From Flavobacteriaceae bacterium LYZ1037 (GTDB lineage: Bacteria > Bacteroidota > Bacteroidia > Flavobacteriales > Flavobacteriaceae), in the NCBI GenBank assembly GCA_003144015.1, contig QFWS01000001.1:620001-684000 (forward strand): a stretch of DNA of 64,000 nt. The letters are read 5' to 3'. A model generated the notes under the pieces. That model had not been told where the DNA came from. It saw nothing but the letters and a program-made list of their open reading frames with translations, and did no database searches. Positions 9,681-17,520 of this stretch are shown one piece after another (position 1 is the stretch's first letter; each line of letters opens with the position of its first letter). The translations under genes were made by a program, and so were the position numbers.

Positions 9681-9716
9681 AATGCTTTGGTAAATTATTA
9701 ATTTTACCAAAGCATT
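9681..9716. promoter_or_regulatory. 14-bp perfect inverted repeat in a divergent promoter region
   Basis: AATGCTTTGGTAAA at 9681-9694 is exactly complementary to TTTACCAAAGCATT at 9703-9716, with an 8-nt AT spacer. It lies between the M42 gene and the DUF4294 gene and has no T-tract on either side, so an operator or 5' leader hairpin is more plausible than a terminator. Confidence 0.45.
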
Positions 9717-9744
9717 TGGAATGATTTTAGATATAATTTCTGTA

Positions 9745-10407
9745 ATGAGAAAACTATTTTACATACTTTTATTTTTACCTTTTTTTGCTCAAAGCCAGAT
9801 TGATTCTTTGGACGTTGATGATTATGATGTTGAGTATATATTTATTGAAGGCGACTCCATACCACATACGGCTATTGATTTAGATGAAGTTTTACTCCTA
9901 CATAAACTTAAATTTAATAGTAAAGAAGATAGAAGACGTTATTTAATTCTAAGACGAAAAACCATCAAAGTATATCCTTATGCTAAAATGGCAGCAGAAC
10001 GATTAGAATCTTTAAATGAACGTATAGACCAAATAAAAAAGAAAAGTGATCAGAAAAAATATGCTAAGATTATTCAAAGTTATATTGAAGATGAATTTTC
10101 TGAAGAATTAAAAAAATTAACAAGAACAGAAGGACAGATTTTAGTGAAGCTCATTTATAGGCAAACAGGGGAAACTACCTTCGATTTAATTAAAAGATTG
10201 CGAAGTGGTTGGCGTGCTTTTTGGTTTAATAGTACGGCAAACTTATTTAATATTTCGCTCAAAGAGGTTTATGATCCTGAAAATGTAAAAGAAGATTATT
10301 TAATAGAAGATGTGCTCCAGAGAAATTTTCAAAGTGGTTTGCTTGAACGTCAAGATGCTGCCATAAAATTTGACTTTTTAGAGTTATCAGAAAAATGGCT
10401 GAAGTAA
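9745..10407 (+). CDS. DUF4294 domain-containing secreted protein
   Basis: This protein of unknown function belongs to a Bacteroidota-specific family. I place the start at the ATG at 9745 rather than an upstream in-frame ATG at 9721, because MRKLFYILLFLPFFAQSQ is a complete signal peptide. The mature part carries DDYDVEYIFIEGDSIPHTAIDLDEVLLL, then RRRYLILRRKTIKVYPYAKMAAERLESL, the conserved family core, and a basic, helical C-terminal half. It overlaps the hemolysin III gene by 13 nt, so the two are probably translated from one mRNA. Confidence 0.8.
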   Translation: MRKLFYILLFLPFFAQSQIDSLDVDDYDVEYIFIEGDSIPHTAIDLDEVLLLHKLKFNSKEDRRRYLILRRKTIKVYPYAKMAAERLESLNERIDQIKKKSDQKKYAKIIQSYIEDEFSEELKKLTRTEGQILVKLIYRQTGETTFDLIKRLRSGWRAFWFNSTANLFNISLKEVYDPENVKEDYLIEDVLQRNFQSGLLERQDAAIKFDFLELSEKWLK

Positions 10408-11039
10408 AAAACCATAACATACAGAGCTTAATAGAAGAGCGTTTAAATGCTTTAACCCATGGCGCAGGAGCTTTAATGGGAGTTGCAGCTTTAATTTTAC
10501 TTATTGTTTTTAATACTGATAAAACAGAATGGAGTTTGTTTGGTGTTATAGTCTACGGGCTTTCTATAATAATTCTTTTTAGTTCGTCTACATTATATCA
10601 TGCAGTTCAATCTGAAAAACAAAAACATTATTTAAGAATTATAGACCACATTAGTATTTATCTGCTCATTGCTGGAACTTATACTCCAGTTGCTTTAATA
10701 GCTTTGGAACAAAGTAAGGGTTGGCCTATATTTTGGGTGGTTTGGGGGATTGCACTTTTAGGACTTGTTTTAAAGATATTTTTCACTGGAAGATTCGAAG
10801 TGTTTTCAGTGATGTTATATTTAATAATGGGATGGTTAATTGTTGTAGATTTTTCTAATCTTGCTGAATATATAGGAACAAACGGTACTTTATTGCTTTT
10901 TGCTGGAGGGTTGTTTTATACTTTAGGAATTATTTTTTATGCCATTCATAAAATTCCTTTTAATCACGTTATTTGGCACTTATTTGTATTAGGTGGTGCC
11001 ATTTGCCATTTCTTACTAATATTCTTTTATGTGATATAA
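10395..11039 (+). CDS. Hemolysin III family membrane protein (YqfA/PAQR-like)
   Basis: This 214-residue protein has seven predicted membrane segments and belongs to the PAQR/hemolysin III superfamily. Motifs seen are EERLNALTHGAGALMG at the N-terminus, SSSTLYHAV near residue 68, DHISIYLLIAGTYTPVAL near residue 88 and HVIWHLFVLGGAICHFL near the C-terminus. The histidines of these motifs form the likely metal-dependent hydrolase site of PAQR proteins. The haemolysin name is historical; the function in bacteria is unclear. It overlaps the preceding DUF4294 gene. Confidence 0.88.
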   Translation: MAEVKNHNIQSLIEERLNALTHGAGALMGVAALILLIVFNTDKTEWSLFGVIVYGLSIIILFSSSTLYHAVQSEKQKHYLRIIDHISIYLLIAGTYTPVALIALEQSKGWPIFWVVWGIALLGLVLKIFFTGRFEVFSVMLYLIMGWLIVVDFSNLAEYIGTNGTLLLFAGGLFYTLGIIFYAIHKIPFNHVIWHLFVLGGAICHFLLIFFYVI

Positions 11040-11053
11040 TAACTTGAAACAAG

Positions 11054-11584
11054 CTAGTTCGAAATAACATATTTTTCAGATACATCTTGTTTAGTCACAA
11101 AATCTTTTCCTTCAAATAGAATATAATCTACTTCTGTATGAATTAGAGAAAAAGTGCCTTTTAGTTTGACAAAAATCCGATCTAAAAGCATTTTATTGTT
11201 ATTTACGGTAATGTATACTATTGGTTTTGAATTTGAATCAAGTGTCAGGAAAAAAGGTATTTTTTTGCTAGCTTCTAAATACATTTTATATAGAGTAGGA
11301 GATTGAAAATCTATAGTTAAGCCATAAGCCATACGCTTTTGAAGCCCTGTTAAAGGTTTTATTGCTCCATCTTCGGTATATAATATCCGATATTCATTTA
11401 TAGGTTTTTCTTTGTTTATCGTATTGTTAATAATATTTGCATCATATACAAAGGTGTTCGAATTATTGCTATGTTGAATATAAAAAAGTCGCGTTGGGGT
11501 TTTTTCTGGAATAGGGTAATTATCTTGAGCAAAAGCAAGAGTTGTTGTTGAAAATATAATTAATGTCGTAAAGAAGGTTTTCAT
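11054..11584 (-). CDS. Secreted protein, probably DUF4833 family
   Basis: This 176-residue protein has a signal peptide ending LAFAQ (cleavage near residue 19). The mature sequence begins with PTRLFYIQHSNNSNTFVYDA, which I recognise as the opening of the DUF4833 family, and is mostly beta-strand with no cysteines or obvious catalytic motif. Function is unknown. It ends 14 nt from the convergent hemolysin III gene. The family name is from memory of the motif and would need a profile search. Confidence 0.6.
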   Translation of the reverse strand: MKTFFTTLIIFSTTTLAFAQDNYPIPEKTPTRLFYIQHSNNSNTFVYDANIINNTINKEKPINEYRILYTEDGAIKPLTGLQKRMAYGLTIDFQSPTLYKMYLEASKKIPFFLTLDSNSKPIVYITVNNNKMLLDRIFVKLKGTFSLIHTEVDYILFEGKDFVTKQDVSEKYVISN

Positions 11585-11670
11585 AAGTACTTTAACTAAA
11601 GTTTAAATTTAATAATAATATTGATGCCATTTATTATATACACTCATATTAATACTAATAAATCTCAGAT

Positions 11671-12099
11671 TTAACCTTTAATAATATCTTGATATTCCTC
11701 AAAAAAAGCTTCAAATTTACTCATGTTCTCATTAAAAAATTCCATTACAATTCGCCATGATTTTTTATTGTGAATAGACGCTGAAGCATCCAAAAGCACA
11801 TAGATTCTAGAAATTTCTTTGCCATTTTCTAGAAAGTATTCCTCCTCAAAAATAGCTTCTGGTAAGAATTCGTCTAATAGGATGGATTTTAAAGCTATTA
11901 GTTTGCCCCAATGATTGATTCTATCTTCTAAATCGTCTTCCAGATCTAAAGCAACTAAGGCTTGTTTGGTATCGAAATGAAACTTAAAACTTAATCCTTT
12001 AATTTTTGTATCGTACAACAACCATTTTCTTGGAAAAGACTTTCCAAAACTGGTCCAAAATTCTTGTTTAAGTAATCTAGATTCTTCTTTGCTAAACAT
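11671..12099 (-). CDS. DUF4268 domain-containing protein
   Basis: This 142-residue soluble protein without signal peptide starts MFSKEESRLLKQEFWTSFGK and has WLLYDTKIKGLSFKFHFD and FFEEYQDIIKG, the pattern of DUF4268. In larger proteins this domain is found with nuclease-like or restriction-related folds, but this stand-alone short form is widespread in Flavobacteriia and its role is unknown. It follows the ZIP transporter gene with only 4 nt between stop and start, which suggests co-transcription. Confidence 0.75.
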   Translation of the reverse strand: MFSKEESRLLKQEFWTSFGKSFPRKWLLYDTKIKGLSFKFHFDTKQALVALDLEDDLEDRINHWGKLIALKSILLDEFLPEAIFEEEYFLENGKEISRIYVLLDASASIHNKKSWRIVMEFFNENMSKFEAFFEEYQDIIKG

Positions 12100-12103
12100 A
12101 TCA

Positions 12104-12778
12104 TTAAATTAAATAAGCAATTGCCACCCCAAAAAAGATGGCTAATAATTTTGATAAATTAAATTTGTGTCCTTCACTACTTTCAAACAGAATAACTGTA
12201 GAAATATGAAAAAAGATTCCTATAACGATAGCATTAATAAAATTAATATAATTTTCTGGCAAAGAGGTATTATTGGATATAAACGTACCAAGAGGTGTCA
12301 TAGCAGCAAAGAAAATTAGAAATCCTGCTATCTGCATTTTGCTGTAGTTAGATTGCACTAAGAAACTAGTGATTAAAGTTGCAATAGGAATTTTATGTAT
12401 TAAAACACCATAAACCATATCGTTATGTTGATGAATAGGAAAGCCTTCTAAAAAACTATGTATACATAAACTTATAAATAACAACCAAGGAAACTGACTA
12501 CTGTTTTTATGGATGTGAATATGCCCATGTTCGGCACCTTTTGAGAAAAACTCTAAGATTATTTGCAGTAAAATACCAAACATAATAAATAATCCAGTTT
12601 GTTTGGCTTCTAAGTGTTGATACACTTCTGGAAGCAAATCAAATAGTGTTAAGGCTAATAAAAAAGCACCACTAAAAGAGAGTAGAAGTTTAGTAAACAA
12701 ACTTCTTTTTTGTTTTAAAACTAAAACAATTAAAGCGCCAAGAAGGACTGCAAATACAGGTAATAAGTATTTATTCAT
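12104..12778 (-). CDS. ZIP family divalent metal transporter
   Basis: This 224-residue inner-membrane protein has about seven to eight helices and is probably a zinc or iron importer. It shows the ZIP architecture: an early LLPEVY segment, a histidine-rich loop (AEHGHIHIHKN) near residue 80, and the metal-pathway helices LLFISLCIHSFLEGFPIHQ and VLIHKIPIATLITSFL, matching the usual HSxxEG and HKxPxA motifs. It is followed directly by the DUF4268 gene and preceded by a terminator-like hairpin after the methyltransferase. Confidence 0.85.
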   Translation of the reverse strand: MNKYLLPVFAVLLGALIVLVLKQKRSLFTKLLLSFSGAFLLALTLFDLLPEVYQHLEAKQTGLFIMFGILLQIILEFFSKGAEHGHIHIHKNSSQFPWLLFISLCIHSFLEGFPIHQHNDMVYGVLIHKIPIATLITSFLVQSNYSKMQIAGFLIFFAAMTPLGTFISNNTSLPENYINFINAIVIGIFFHISTVILFESSEGHKFNLSKLLAIFFGVAIAYLI

Positions 12779-12788
12779 ATATAATAAA

Positions 12789-12804
12789 ACTCAGAAATCT
12801 GAGT
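12789..12804 (-). terminator. Terminator after the SAM methyltransferase gene
   Basis: On the minus strand ACTCAG and CTGAGT pair around a 4-nt loop and are followed by TTTTATTATAT. The stem is short, but the T-rich tail fits an intrinsic terminator between the methyltransferase and ZIP genes. Confidence 0.5.
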
Positions 12805-12827
12805 GAAATTTAATGCCAATTATAGGC

Positions 12828-13559
12828 CTATTTAAAAATCATAACTAATCGTTCAGATGAATTTTTATCAAACTTACGTAATTTATAATCGCCAAAAACA
12901 TCTAATAAATGGACGCCTGCTTTTTCAAAAAGTGTTTCAAAATCTTTCAAACTAAAAGCTCTAACGCGTTCTTGAAACTGAAATTTCTCACCGTTATCTT
13001 CAAAAGAAATATCTTTAAATAAATAGCCGTCTTTGACATAGCGTTTTAAATGAAATTCAATACCTTCAACTGTTTTCGAGTCTTCAGGTACTAGATTGTT
13101 TATCACAAAATCACTATTCATAAAATCAATCACACCAAAACCAAAGTCGTTCAAGTCAGCTTGTATGGCTTGAATGGTTTTTAAATTATCCGTTTCATTT
13201 TCAAAGTAACCAAAACTAGTAAACAAATTAAAAACGGCATCAAATTTTTTATTGAAAGGTTTACACATATCATGAACCTCAAAATGCAAATTCTTGTTTT
13301 CAAACTGTTTGGCATAAGCAATGCTATTTTCAGATAGATCAACTCCAGTAACATCGAAGCCTAAAGAATTTAAATACACCGAGTGTCTGCCTTTACCACA
13401 TGCCAAATCAAGTATCTCTCCATCTTCAGGCAGATTCAAATAATTGGTAAGATTATCCATGAATACTTGGGCTTCATCATGATCTCTGTCTTTATATAAA
13501 ATATGGTAATATGGCGTATCGAACCACGAAGCATACCATTGTGTTGTGTTTTTAGTCAT
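12828..13559 (-). CDS. Class I SAM-dependent methyltransferase
   Basis: This Rossmann-fold methyltransferase of unknown substrate starts at MTKNTTQWYASWFDTPYY (about 243 residues); an in-frame ATG seven codons upstream is less likely. Motif I is seen as EILDLACGKGRHSVYLN at about 52-68, motif II acidic residue in VTGVDLSENSI, and a post-I region NLFTSFGYFENETDN that replaces the more usual aromatic motif IV. The C-terminal half is beta-rich. It is the divergent neighbour of the THUMP methyltransferase, separated by a structured 200-nt spacer. Confidence 0.85.
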   Translation of the reverse strand: MTKNTTQWYASWFDTPYYHILYKDRDHDEAQVFMDNLTNYLNLPEDGEILDLACGKGRHSVYLNSLGFDVTGVDLSENSIAYAKQFENKNLHFEVHDMCKPFNKKFDAVFNLFTSFGYFENETDNLKTIQAIQADLNDFGFGVIDFMNSDFVINNLVPEDSKTVEGIEFHLKRYVKDGYLFKDISFEDNGEKFQFQERVRAFSLKDFETLFEKAGVHLLDVFGDYKLRKFDKNSSERLVMIFK

Positions 13560-13592
13560 ATTCATTTCTTGTACAGGCAAAAGTTGTTTTAT

Positions 13593-13702
13593 TTGGAGGT
13601 TCCTCTACTGCGTTCCAACTACGTAGAGTCAGGCTTTCACAAGTCGCTTTTTTATTGTTGACCTTTCGGTTGCACTCAAGCTAACAATAAATAGAGCTCC
13701 AA
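13593..13702. other. Structured, locally GC-richer intergenic element
   Basis: Between the divergent methyltransferase genes there is an imperfect 110-nt inverted structure. TTGGAG (13593-13598) and CTCTA (13603-13607) pair with TAGAG (13692-13696) and CTCCAA (13697-13702). Inside, TTATTGTT (13652-13659) pairs with AACAATAA (13683-13690). A competing hairpin can form between CTCTAC (13603-13608) and GTAGAG (13623-13628). Base composition is clearly richer in G+C than the flanks. It could be a small RNA, a 5' leader of the minus-strand gene, or a member of an interspersed repeat family; the strand is undetermined. Confidence 0.45.
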
Positions 13703-13752
13703 CAATTGCTCAATCCTTAACCCAATTAATTTAAGTTGCCACAAAAATACTG

Positions 13753-13760
13753 TATTTTTG
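13753..13760 (+). promoter_or_regulatory. -7 promoter box TATTTTTG for the THUMP methyltransferase
   Basis: TATTTTTG matches TAnnTTTG and is followed by CAACC. Its place excludes the far-upstream ATG at 13736 as start codon and supports a start at 13781 (or 13772). No TTG box lies at the standard distance. Confidence 0.45.
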
Positions 13761-13780
13761 CAACCTATTTAATGTCTGCA

Positions 13781-14938
13781 ATGGAGAATAATTATAAAAT
13801 GGTTGCCAAAACCTTATTTGGCTTTGAAGAATTACTAGCAAAAGAACTAACACAACTTGGAGCTCAGGATGTGAAAACTGGCGTTCGAAATGTTAGTTTT
13901 ACTGGAGATAAAGGATTTATGTACAAAGCTAATTTAGGGTTGCGTACTGCTATAAAAATTTTAAAGCCTATTCAGACTTTTAAAGTTAAAGACGAGAAAG
14001 ATTTATACGATAAAATCTATAGCATGTCTTGGGAAAATTATTTAAAACCATCAGGGACTTTAGCAGTAGATGCAACCATAAACTCTAATGTGTTTACCCA
14101 TTCTCTCTATATAGCACAGAAAACCAAGGATGCTGTAGTGGATAAATTTAGAGATACCACAGGACAAAGGCCTAATGTGGATTTAAAATTTCCAGACTTA
14201 AAAATTAACGTTCATATAGACAGAGAGATTTGTCATATCTCTTTAGATTCTTCTGGAGATTCATTACATAAACGTGGTTATAAAACAGCCACGAATATTG
14301 CGCCAATTAACGAAGTGCTTGCAGCAGGTTTGGTCATGCTTTCTGGTTGGGATGGACAGAGCGATTTTATGGATCCTATGTGTGGAAGTGGAACCATTTT
14401 GGCTGAAGCAGCGATGATTGCTTGCAATATTCCACCTAATTTAATGCGAAAAGAATTTGCATTTGAGCGTTGGGCTGACTGGGATGTGGAATTATTTGAA
14501 AAAATTGAAGAATCTCTTTTAAGTAAGACTAGAGATTTTCATTATAAAATAATGGGTTACGATAAATCGCCTTCGGCAGTAGAAAAAGCCAACGATAATA
14601 TAAAGAATGCCCATTTAGAAGAATTTGTGTCTATAAGACATGAAGATTTTTTTAAAACGCAAAAGGCAGGAGAAGACAAGCTACATATGGTTTTTAACCC
14701 TCCCTATGGCGAACGTTTAGATATTGATATGGAGGAATTCTATAAAAACATTGGAGACACACTTAAGCAAGGTTATCCAGGAACAGATGCGTGGTTTATT
14801 ACATCTAATTTAGATGCTCTAAAACATGTAGGATTACGTCCTTCAAGAAAAATACATTTGGTAAATGCTAAGTTAGAAGCCAGATTAGTAAAATATGTGA
14901 TGTATGAAGGCAGTAAGAAAGCTAAGTATAATGATTAG
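13781..14938 (+). CDS. THUMP-domain RNA guanine-N2 methyltransferase (RlmL N-terminal/YpsC-like)
   Basis: This protein of about 385 residues methylates guanine in rRNA. An N-terminal THUMP domain (starting MVAKTLFGFEELLAKEL, with KVKDEKDLYDKIYSM and KTKDAVVDKFRD) is followed by a methyltransferase domain with FMDPMCGSGTILAEAA (SAM motif I) and VFNPPYGERL (the NPPY motif IV of amino-N methyltransferases). It corresponds to the N-terminal half of E. coli RlmL. I chose the ATG at 13781 because the promoter box lies at 13753-13760 and MENNYKMVAKTLF is the usual flavobacterial beginning. Confidence 0.88.
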   Translation: MENNYKMVAKTLFGFEELLAKELTQLGAQDVKTGVRNVSFTGDKGFMYKANLGLRTAIKILKPIQTFKVKDEKDLYDKIYSMSWENYLKPSGTLAVDATINSNVFTHSLYIAQKTKDAVVDKFRDTTGQRPNVDLKFPDLKINVHIDREICHISLDSSGDSLHKRGYKTATNIAPINEVLAAGLVMLSGWDGQSDFMDPMCGSGTILAEAAMIACNIPPNLMRKEFAFERWADWDVELFEKIEESLLSKTRDFHYKIMGYDKSPSAVEKANDNIKNAHLEEFVSIRHEDFFKTQKAGEDKLHMVFNPPYGERLDIDMEEFYKNIGDTLKQGYPGTDAWFITSNLDALKHVGLRPSRKIHLVNAKLEARLVKYVMYEGSKKAKYND

Positions 14939-14960
14939 TTTTAGTAGGAAATATTAAGTA

Positions 14961-15572
14961 TTATAAAATTTCCCTAGCATCAAATTCTGGACAATCGATT
15001 CTAATATCTGAGCTTAGTAGTTCTTTTTCTAATAGGTTACAAAAATGGGAATCCTTTGTTTTTTTGTAAAACTTGCAACCATAACAGGTTCTTTGTACTG
15101 TTAATATTCCAGTTTGGTTTAATTTATAAATTACTTCGCTCAAAGTTTTAAACAAATCGTCTAGCTTATAAGAATCTAAGTCATCCAACTTTGATTTTAT
15201 GGGATTGGCAAAATTTTCAGTTTGCTTGATAATTTCTTTTCCTGAAGGTGACAAAATAATAGTATAGCTTCTACTGTCTGATGATGAAAAATCTTTTTCT
15301 ATAAACCCCTTATTCAAAAGTGCTTTTACGGCATCGCTAATGGTTGGTTTTGTAATATTAAACTCATTTGCTAAATGACTAACATTGCAAAAGTCTTGTT
15401 TGTGGTAAGCAATAAATATTAAAATACGTATTTGAATAGGACTTAATCCAAACGCCTTCGCTTTTTCCCAAAGCAATACTTTAAAAGCTTCAGAAATACG
15501 TTCTAAAGCCACAATAATTTTACTAGACGTGTCTTGATTTTGAAATTCTGGGTTGAATATAGAATCTGTCAT
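14961..15572 (-). CDS. MarR-family regulator with C-terminal four-cysteine motif
   Basis: This 203-residue DNA-binding protein has a MarR winged helix from about 20 to 145 (FCNVSHLANEFNITKPTISDAVKALLNKGFIEK as recognition helices, then SSSDSRSYTIILSPSGKEI as wing). The C-terminal tail adds Cys163, Cys166, Cys178 and Cys194 (C-x2-C-x11-C-x15-C), a plausible zinc or iron-sulfur site or redox switch. It lies downstream of the DUF2024 and glutaredoxin-like genes, and both promoters carry a TTAGGAT-type operator candidate. Autoregulation and control of the two upstream genes are inferred. Confidence 0.82.
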   Translation of the reverse strand: MTDSIFNPEFQNQDTSSKIIVALERISEAFKVLLWEKAKAFGLSPIQIRILIFIAYHKQDFCNVSHLANEFNITKPTISDAVKALLNKGFIEKDFSSSDSRSYTIILSPSGKEIIKQTENFANPIKSKLDDLDSYKLDDLFKTLSEVIYKLNQTGILTVQRTCYGCKFYKKTKDSHFCNLLEKELLSSDIRIDCPEFDAREIL

Positions 15573-15589
15573 AAGTTGTATTTATAAAA

Positions 15590-15619
15590 TTGCCTATCAA
15601 GAACAAACTTGATAGGCAA
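15590..15619 (-). terminator. 12-bp perfect hairpin between DUF2024 and marR-type gene
   Basis: TTGCCTATCAAG (15590-15601) and CTTGATAGGCAA (15608-15619) pair perfectly around a 6-nt loop. On the minus strand it is followed by TTTTATAAA, so it can end the DUF2024 transcript. The regulator's own -7 box overlaps its upstream edge, so the same hairpin would form at the very 5' end of the regulator's mRNA. Confidence 0.6.
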
Positions 15620-15634
15620 AGTTAGTTATCCTAA
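15617..15634 (-). promoter_or_regulatory. Promoter -7 box and operator candidate of the MarR-type gene
   Basis: On the minus strand TTAGGATAACTAA (15622-15634) overlaps the -7 box TAACTTTG (15617-15624). The TTAGGAT half-site is the same as that over the promoter of the glutaredoxin-like gene, which suggests autoregulation. Confidence 0.45.
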
Positions 15635-15639
15635 TTAAA

Positions 15640-15903
15640 TTAGTTGCAATGTTCCATTTCAATAATATGGAAGCCCACTTTTTCAATGTTGTTGATAATG
15701 GTTTCAGTGGCTTGTTCTATATGGCAAAATTGACATTCGCTTGAAGTTAATTTACCTGTTTTAAAAGGTTTTGCTTTTAAATAGGTTCTACCATATTCAA
15801 AAATGGTTTTTTCATCAACAATATTATTAGGTACTAAAATGTCGAAATGCATGATTAAACCATTTTCTCTTTGGACATATGTATCCCAAACAGCTACTTT
15901 CAT
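15640..15903 (-). CDS. DUF2024 family protein
   Basis: This 87-residue soluble protein starts MKVAVWDTYVQRENGLIMHFDILVP, the hallmark of DUF2024, and has a CxxC in SSECQFCHIEQ near residue 55 and a Cys at the second-last position. It has a small alpha/beta fold of unknown role. It starts 1 nt after the stop of the glutaredoxin-like gene, so the two are translated together; the cysteines and the partner suggest a thiol or metal-related role. Confidence 0.78.
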   Translation of the reverse strand: MKVAVWDTYVQRENGLIMHFDILVPNNIVDEKTIFEYGRTYLKAKPFKTGKLTSSECQFCHIEQATETIINNIEKVGFHIIEMEHCN

Positions 15904-15904
15904 C

Positions 15905-16138
15905 TTATCCTTTTACATCTGCCATAGAAGCACCATAATTAATATGAAGTACATTTCCAGTTGGTGTTACCATAGCAGGAACCGATTTTACGCCTGCTTT
16001 TTCGGCTTCTTCAATTCTATTTCTGGTTTCTCCAATATTAACAACTTCAACATTGTTCTTTCCTACTAGTTCAATGATGTCGTGTTCTGCACTGATACAC
16101 ACAGGACACCCAGCGTGATAAAAAATTGATTTAGTCAT
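15905..16138 (-). CDS. Small thioredoxin/glutaredoxin-like protein (CPVC)
   Basis: This 77-residue minimal thioredoxin-fold protein has the dithiol motif Cys11-Pro-Val-Cys14 in FYHAGCPVCISAEHDII, and the cis-proline loop KSVPAMV near residue 55. It should reduce disulfides or transfer thiols in the cytosol (no signal peptide). It is the first gene of a two-gene unit with DUF2024, under a promoter covered by a palindromic operator candidate. It may act with the Cys-rich MarR protein as a redox circuit, which is inference. Confidence 0.8.
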   Translation of the reverse strand: MTKSIFYHAGCPVCISAEHDIIELVGKNNVEVVNIGETRNRIEEAEKAGVKSVPAMVTPTGNVLHINYGASMADVKG

Positions 16139-16173
16139 GATAATAAATTTAAATTAATTGCACTATTGCAAAA

Positions 16174-16198
16174 CAAATATAGTAAGGAATCCTAACTA
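16174..16198 (-). promoter_or_regulatory. Promoter and palindromic operator for the glutaredoxin-like/DUF2024 unit
   Basis: TAGTAAGGAATCCTAACTA at 16180-16198 is an inverted repeat with one mismatch around a single central base. On the minus strand it runs directly into the -7 box TATATTTG (16174-16181). Symmetry, size and position fit a MarR dimer site acting as a repressor operator. Confidence 0.6.
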
Positions 16199-16268
16199 AA
16201 TAAAATTAATTCTAAGTTTTAACATATTTATTCTTAAATAAAATAGGGAAGGAGTTAAATAAAACGGG

Positions 16269-17000
16269 TTATTTACCCTTTTTATATAAGGGAATTAGAT
16301 AAGAAATAGAATAACCATAACCAAAGCCAAATCCACCACTATCGTATGTTTTGTGGAATCCTGGAACATAAACATTTTCAAAATTTTCAGGTTCGTCTTG
16401 ACTCATCATGTATTTAAATTGGGCATTCAGACCTAAATATAAATTATTTAGAACTTCAACTTTTAAACCTATAATAAATTCTCCCCAAATGGCAGAAAGC
16501 CCACTAAACTTTTCTCCTTCATTAGACATGAATTGTGGTGTCCAATATTGATCTTGCGAATACACACCATAACTGTTCAAGGTCTGGCTAAAAGTGCTTG
16601 CTCCAACACGAAAACCACCATAAATCATGTTTTCCATGCCATACCAATTTTCATAGGCATTATAATCTACTCCAGCTTTAAAATAGCTTCCTGTGGTAGT
16701 AACATTAATATAATCGTTGATTGTGTTTTTTTCTTCAGCTCCAAATTCGCCTGCTAAATACCACTTTCGTGTAAGCCTAAAGTCGGCATTGATTTCGAAT
16801 CCTTTATATTCATCGTCTATTAAAGACTTTATTATTTTACTTAAATCGCCACCCAAACGAAGCCCATAATTTTCTTTGTGTTTTATGGAATCGGTTTTGG
16901 TGCTTATGATACTATCGTTTTGAGCCTGAGTAGTAGCACAAAAAAGAAGTAAAATAAAAAACGGATTAGTGAAATATTTTATAATGTATGTCATCTTCAT
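16269..17000 (-). CDS. DUF6048 family outer-membrane-like protein
   Basis: This 243-residue protein has an N-terminal hydrophobic segment ending TTQAQNDS, a likely signal peptide, and alternating aromatic beta-strands (RKWYLAGEFGAEE, NLYLGLNAQFKYMM, GFGFGYGYSISYLIPLY) typical of a small outer-membrane beta-barrel. I recognise it as DUF6048 from its place after rlmD and DUF6452 in flavobacterial genomes. Its start overlaps the end of the DUF6452 gene by 35 nt, so translation is coupled. Function is unknown. Confidence 0.68.
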   Translation of the reverse strand: MKMTYIIKYFTNPFFILLLFCATTQAQNDSIISTKTDSIKHKENYGLRLGGDLSKIIKSLIDDEYKGFEINADFRLTRKWYLAGEFGAEEKNTINDYINVTTTGSYFKAGVDYNAYENWYGMENMIYGGFRVGASTFSQTLNSYGVYSQDQYWTPQFMSNEGEKFSGLSAIWGEFIIGLKVEVLNNLYLGLNAQFKYMMSQDEPENFENVYVPGFHKTYDSGGFGFGYGYSISYLIPLYKKGK

Positions 17001-17499
17001 GCTCTACAGTTTGATTGTCGTTAACGGCTTGTGCTATTTGTATCCATTTATCTCCATCATCTTCAACAGTTACAACTACATTTTCAAAAATAGTTTTGTA
17101 ACCACAGGCACGAGAGACGAAAACTTCTTTTCTCACATAACTAATAGTTATGGTATCTGGATTTCCTAAAACATTGTCATCTTCGTCTATTTTATAATCT
17201 TTATGAAGAATAAATTGTGTGCTGTTTTCTGTCGTTTTTAATGGAAGATATACTTCTTTAGCAGATTTACTACCATCATAAGTCGATACAACCCCAGGAT
17301 CTGGATCTCCAATTCCAGTAACTCGTAATTTTTTTACATTTTTTGGTGTATCTGTACTTGGGAAATTGATATCGTAAAATACGATGTGCATGTTAGGAGT
17401 TGTTTCTGTAGTCTCAGAACAGATATCGTCCTTCTCACAACTCAAAAGGGTTACAAAAAGTACTAGTAAAGGAATTATTAAAAATCTATATTTTTTCAT
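16966..17499 (-). CDS. DUF6452 family lipoprotein
   Basis: This 177-residue protein has a lipoprotein signal (FVTLLSC lipobox, lipidated Cys about residue 21) followed by an acidic beta-rich region. PNMHIVFYDINFPSTDTPKNV and the IDEDDNVLGNPDTITISYVRKEVFVSRACGY region are the family-like parts. It is probably anchored in the outer membrane facing the periplasm. It lies between rlmD and the DUF6048 barrel in one transcription unit, so the two small envelope proteins probably work together. Confidence 0.68.
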   Translation of the reverse strand: MKKYRFLIIPLLVLFVTLLSCEKDDICSETTETTPNMHIVFYDINFPSTDTPKNVKKLRVTGIGDPDPGVVSTYDGSKSAKEVYLPLKTTENSTQFILHKDYKIDEDDNVLGNPDTITISYVRKEVFVSRACGYKTIFENVVVTVEDDGDKWIQIAQAVNDNQTVEHEDDIHYKIFH

Positions 17500-17520
17500 T
17501 CACAAATAATTAAATGACGT

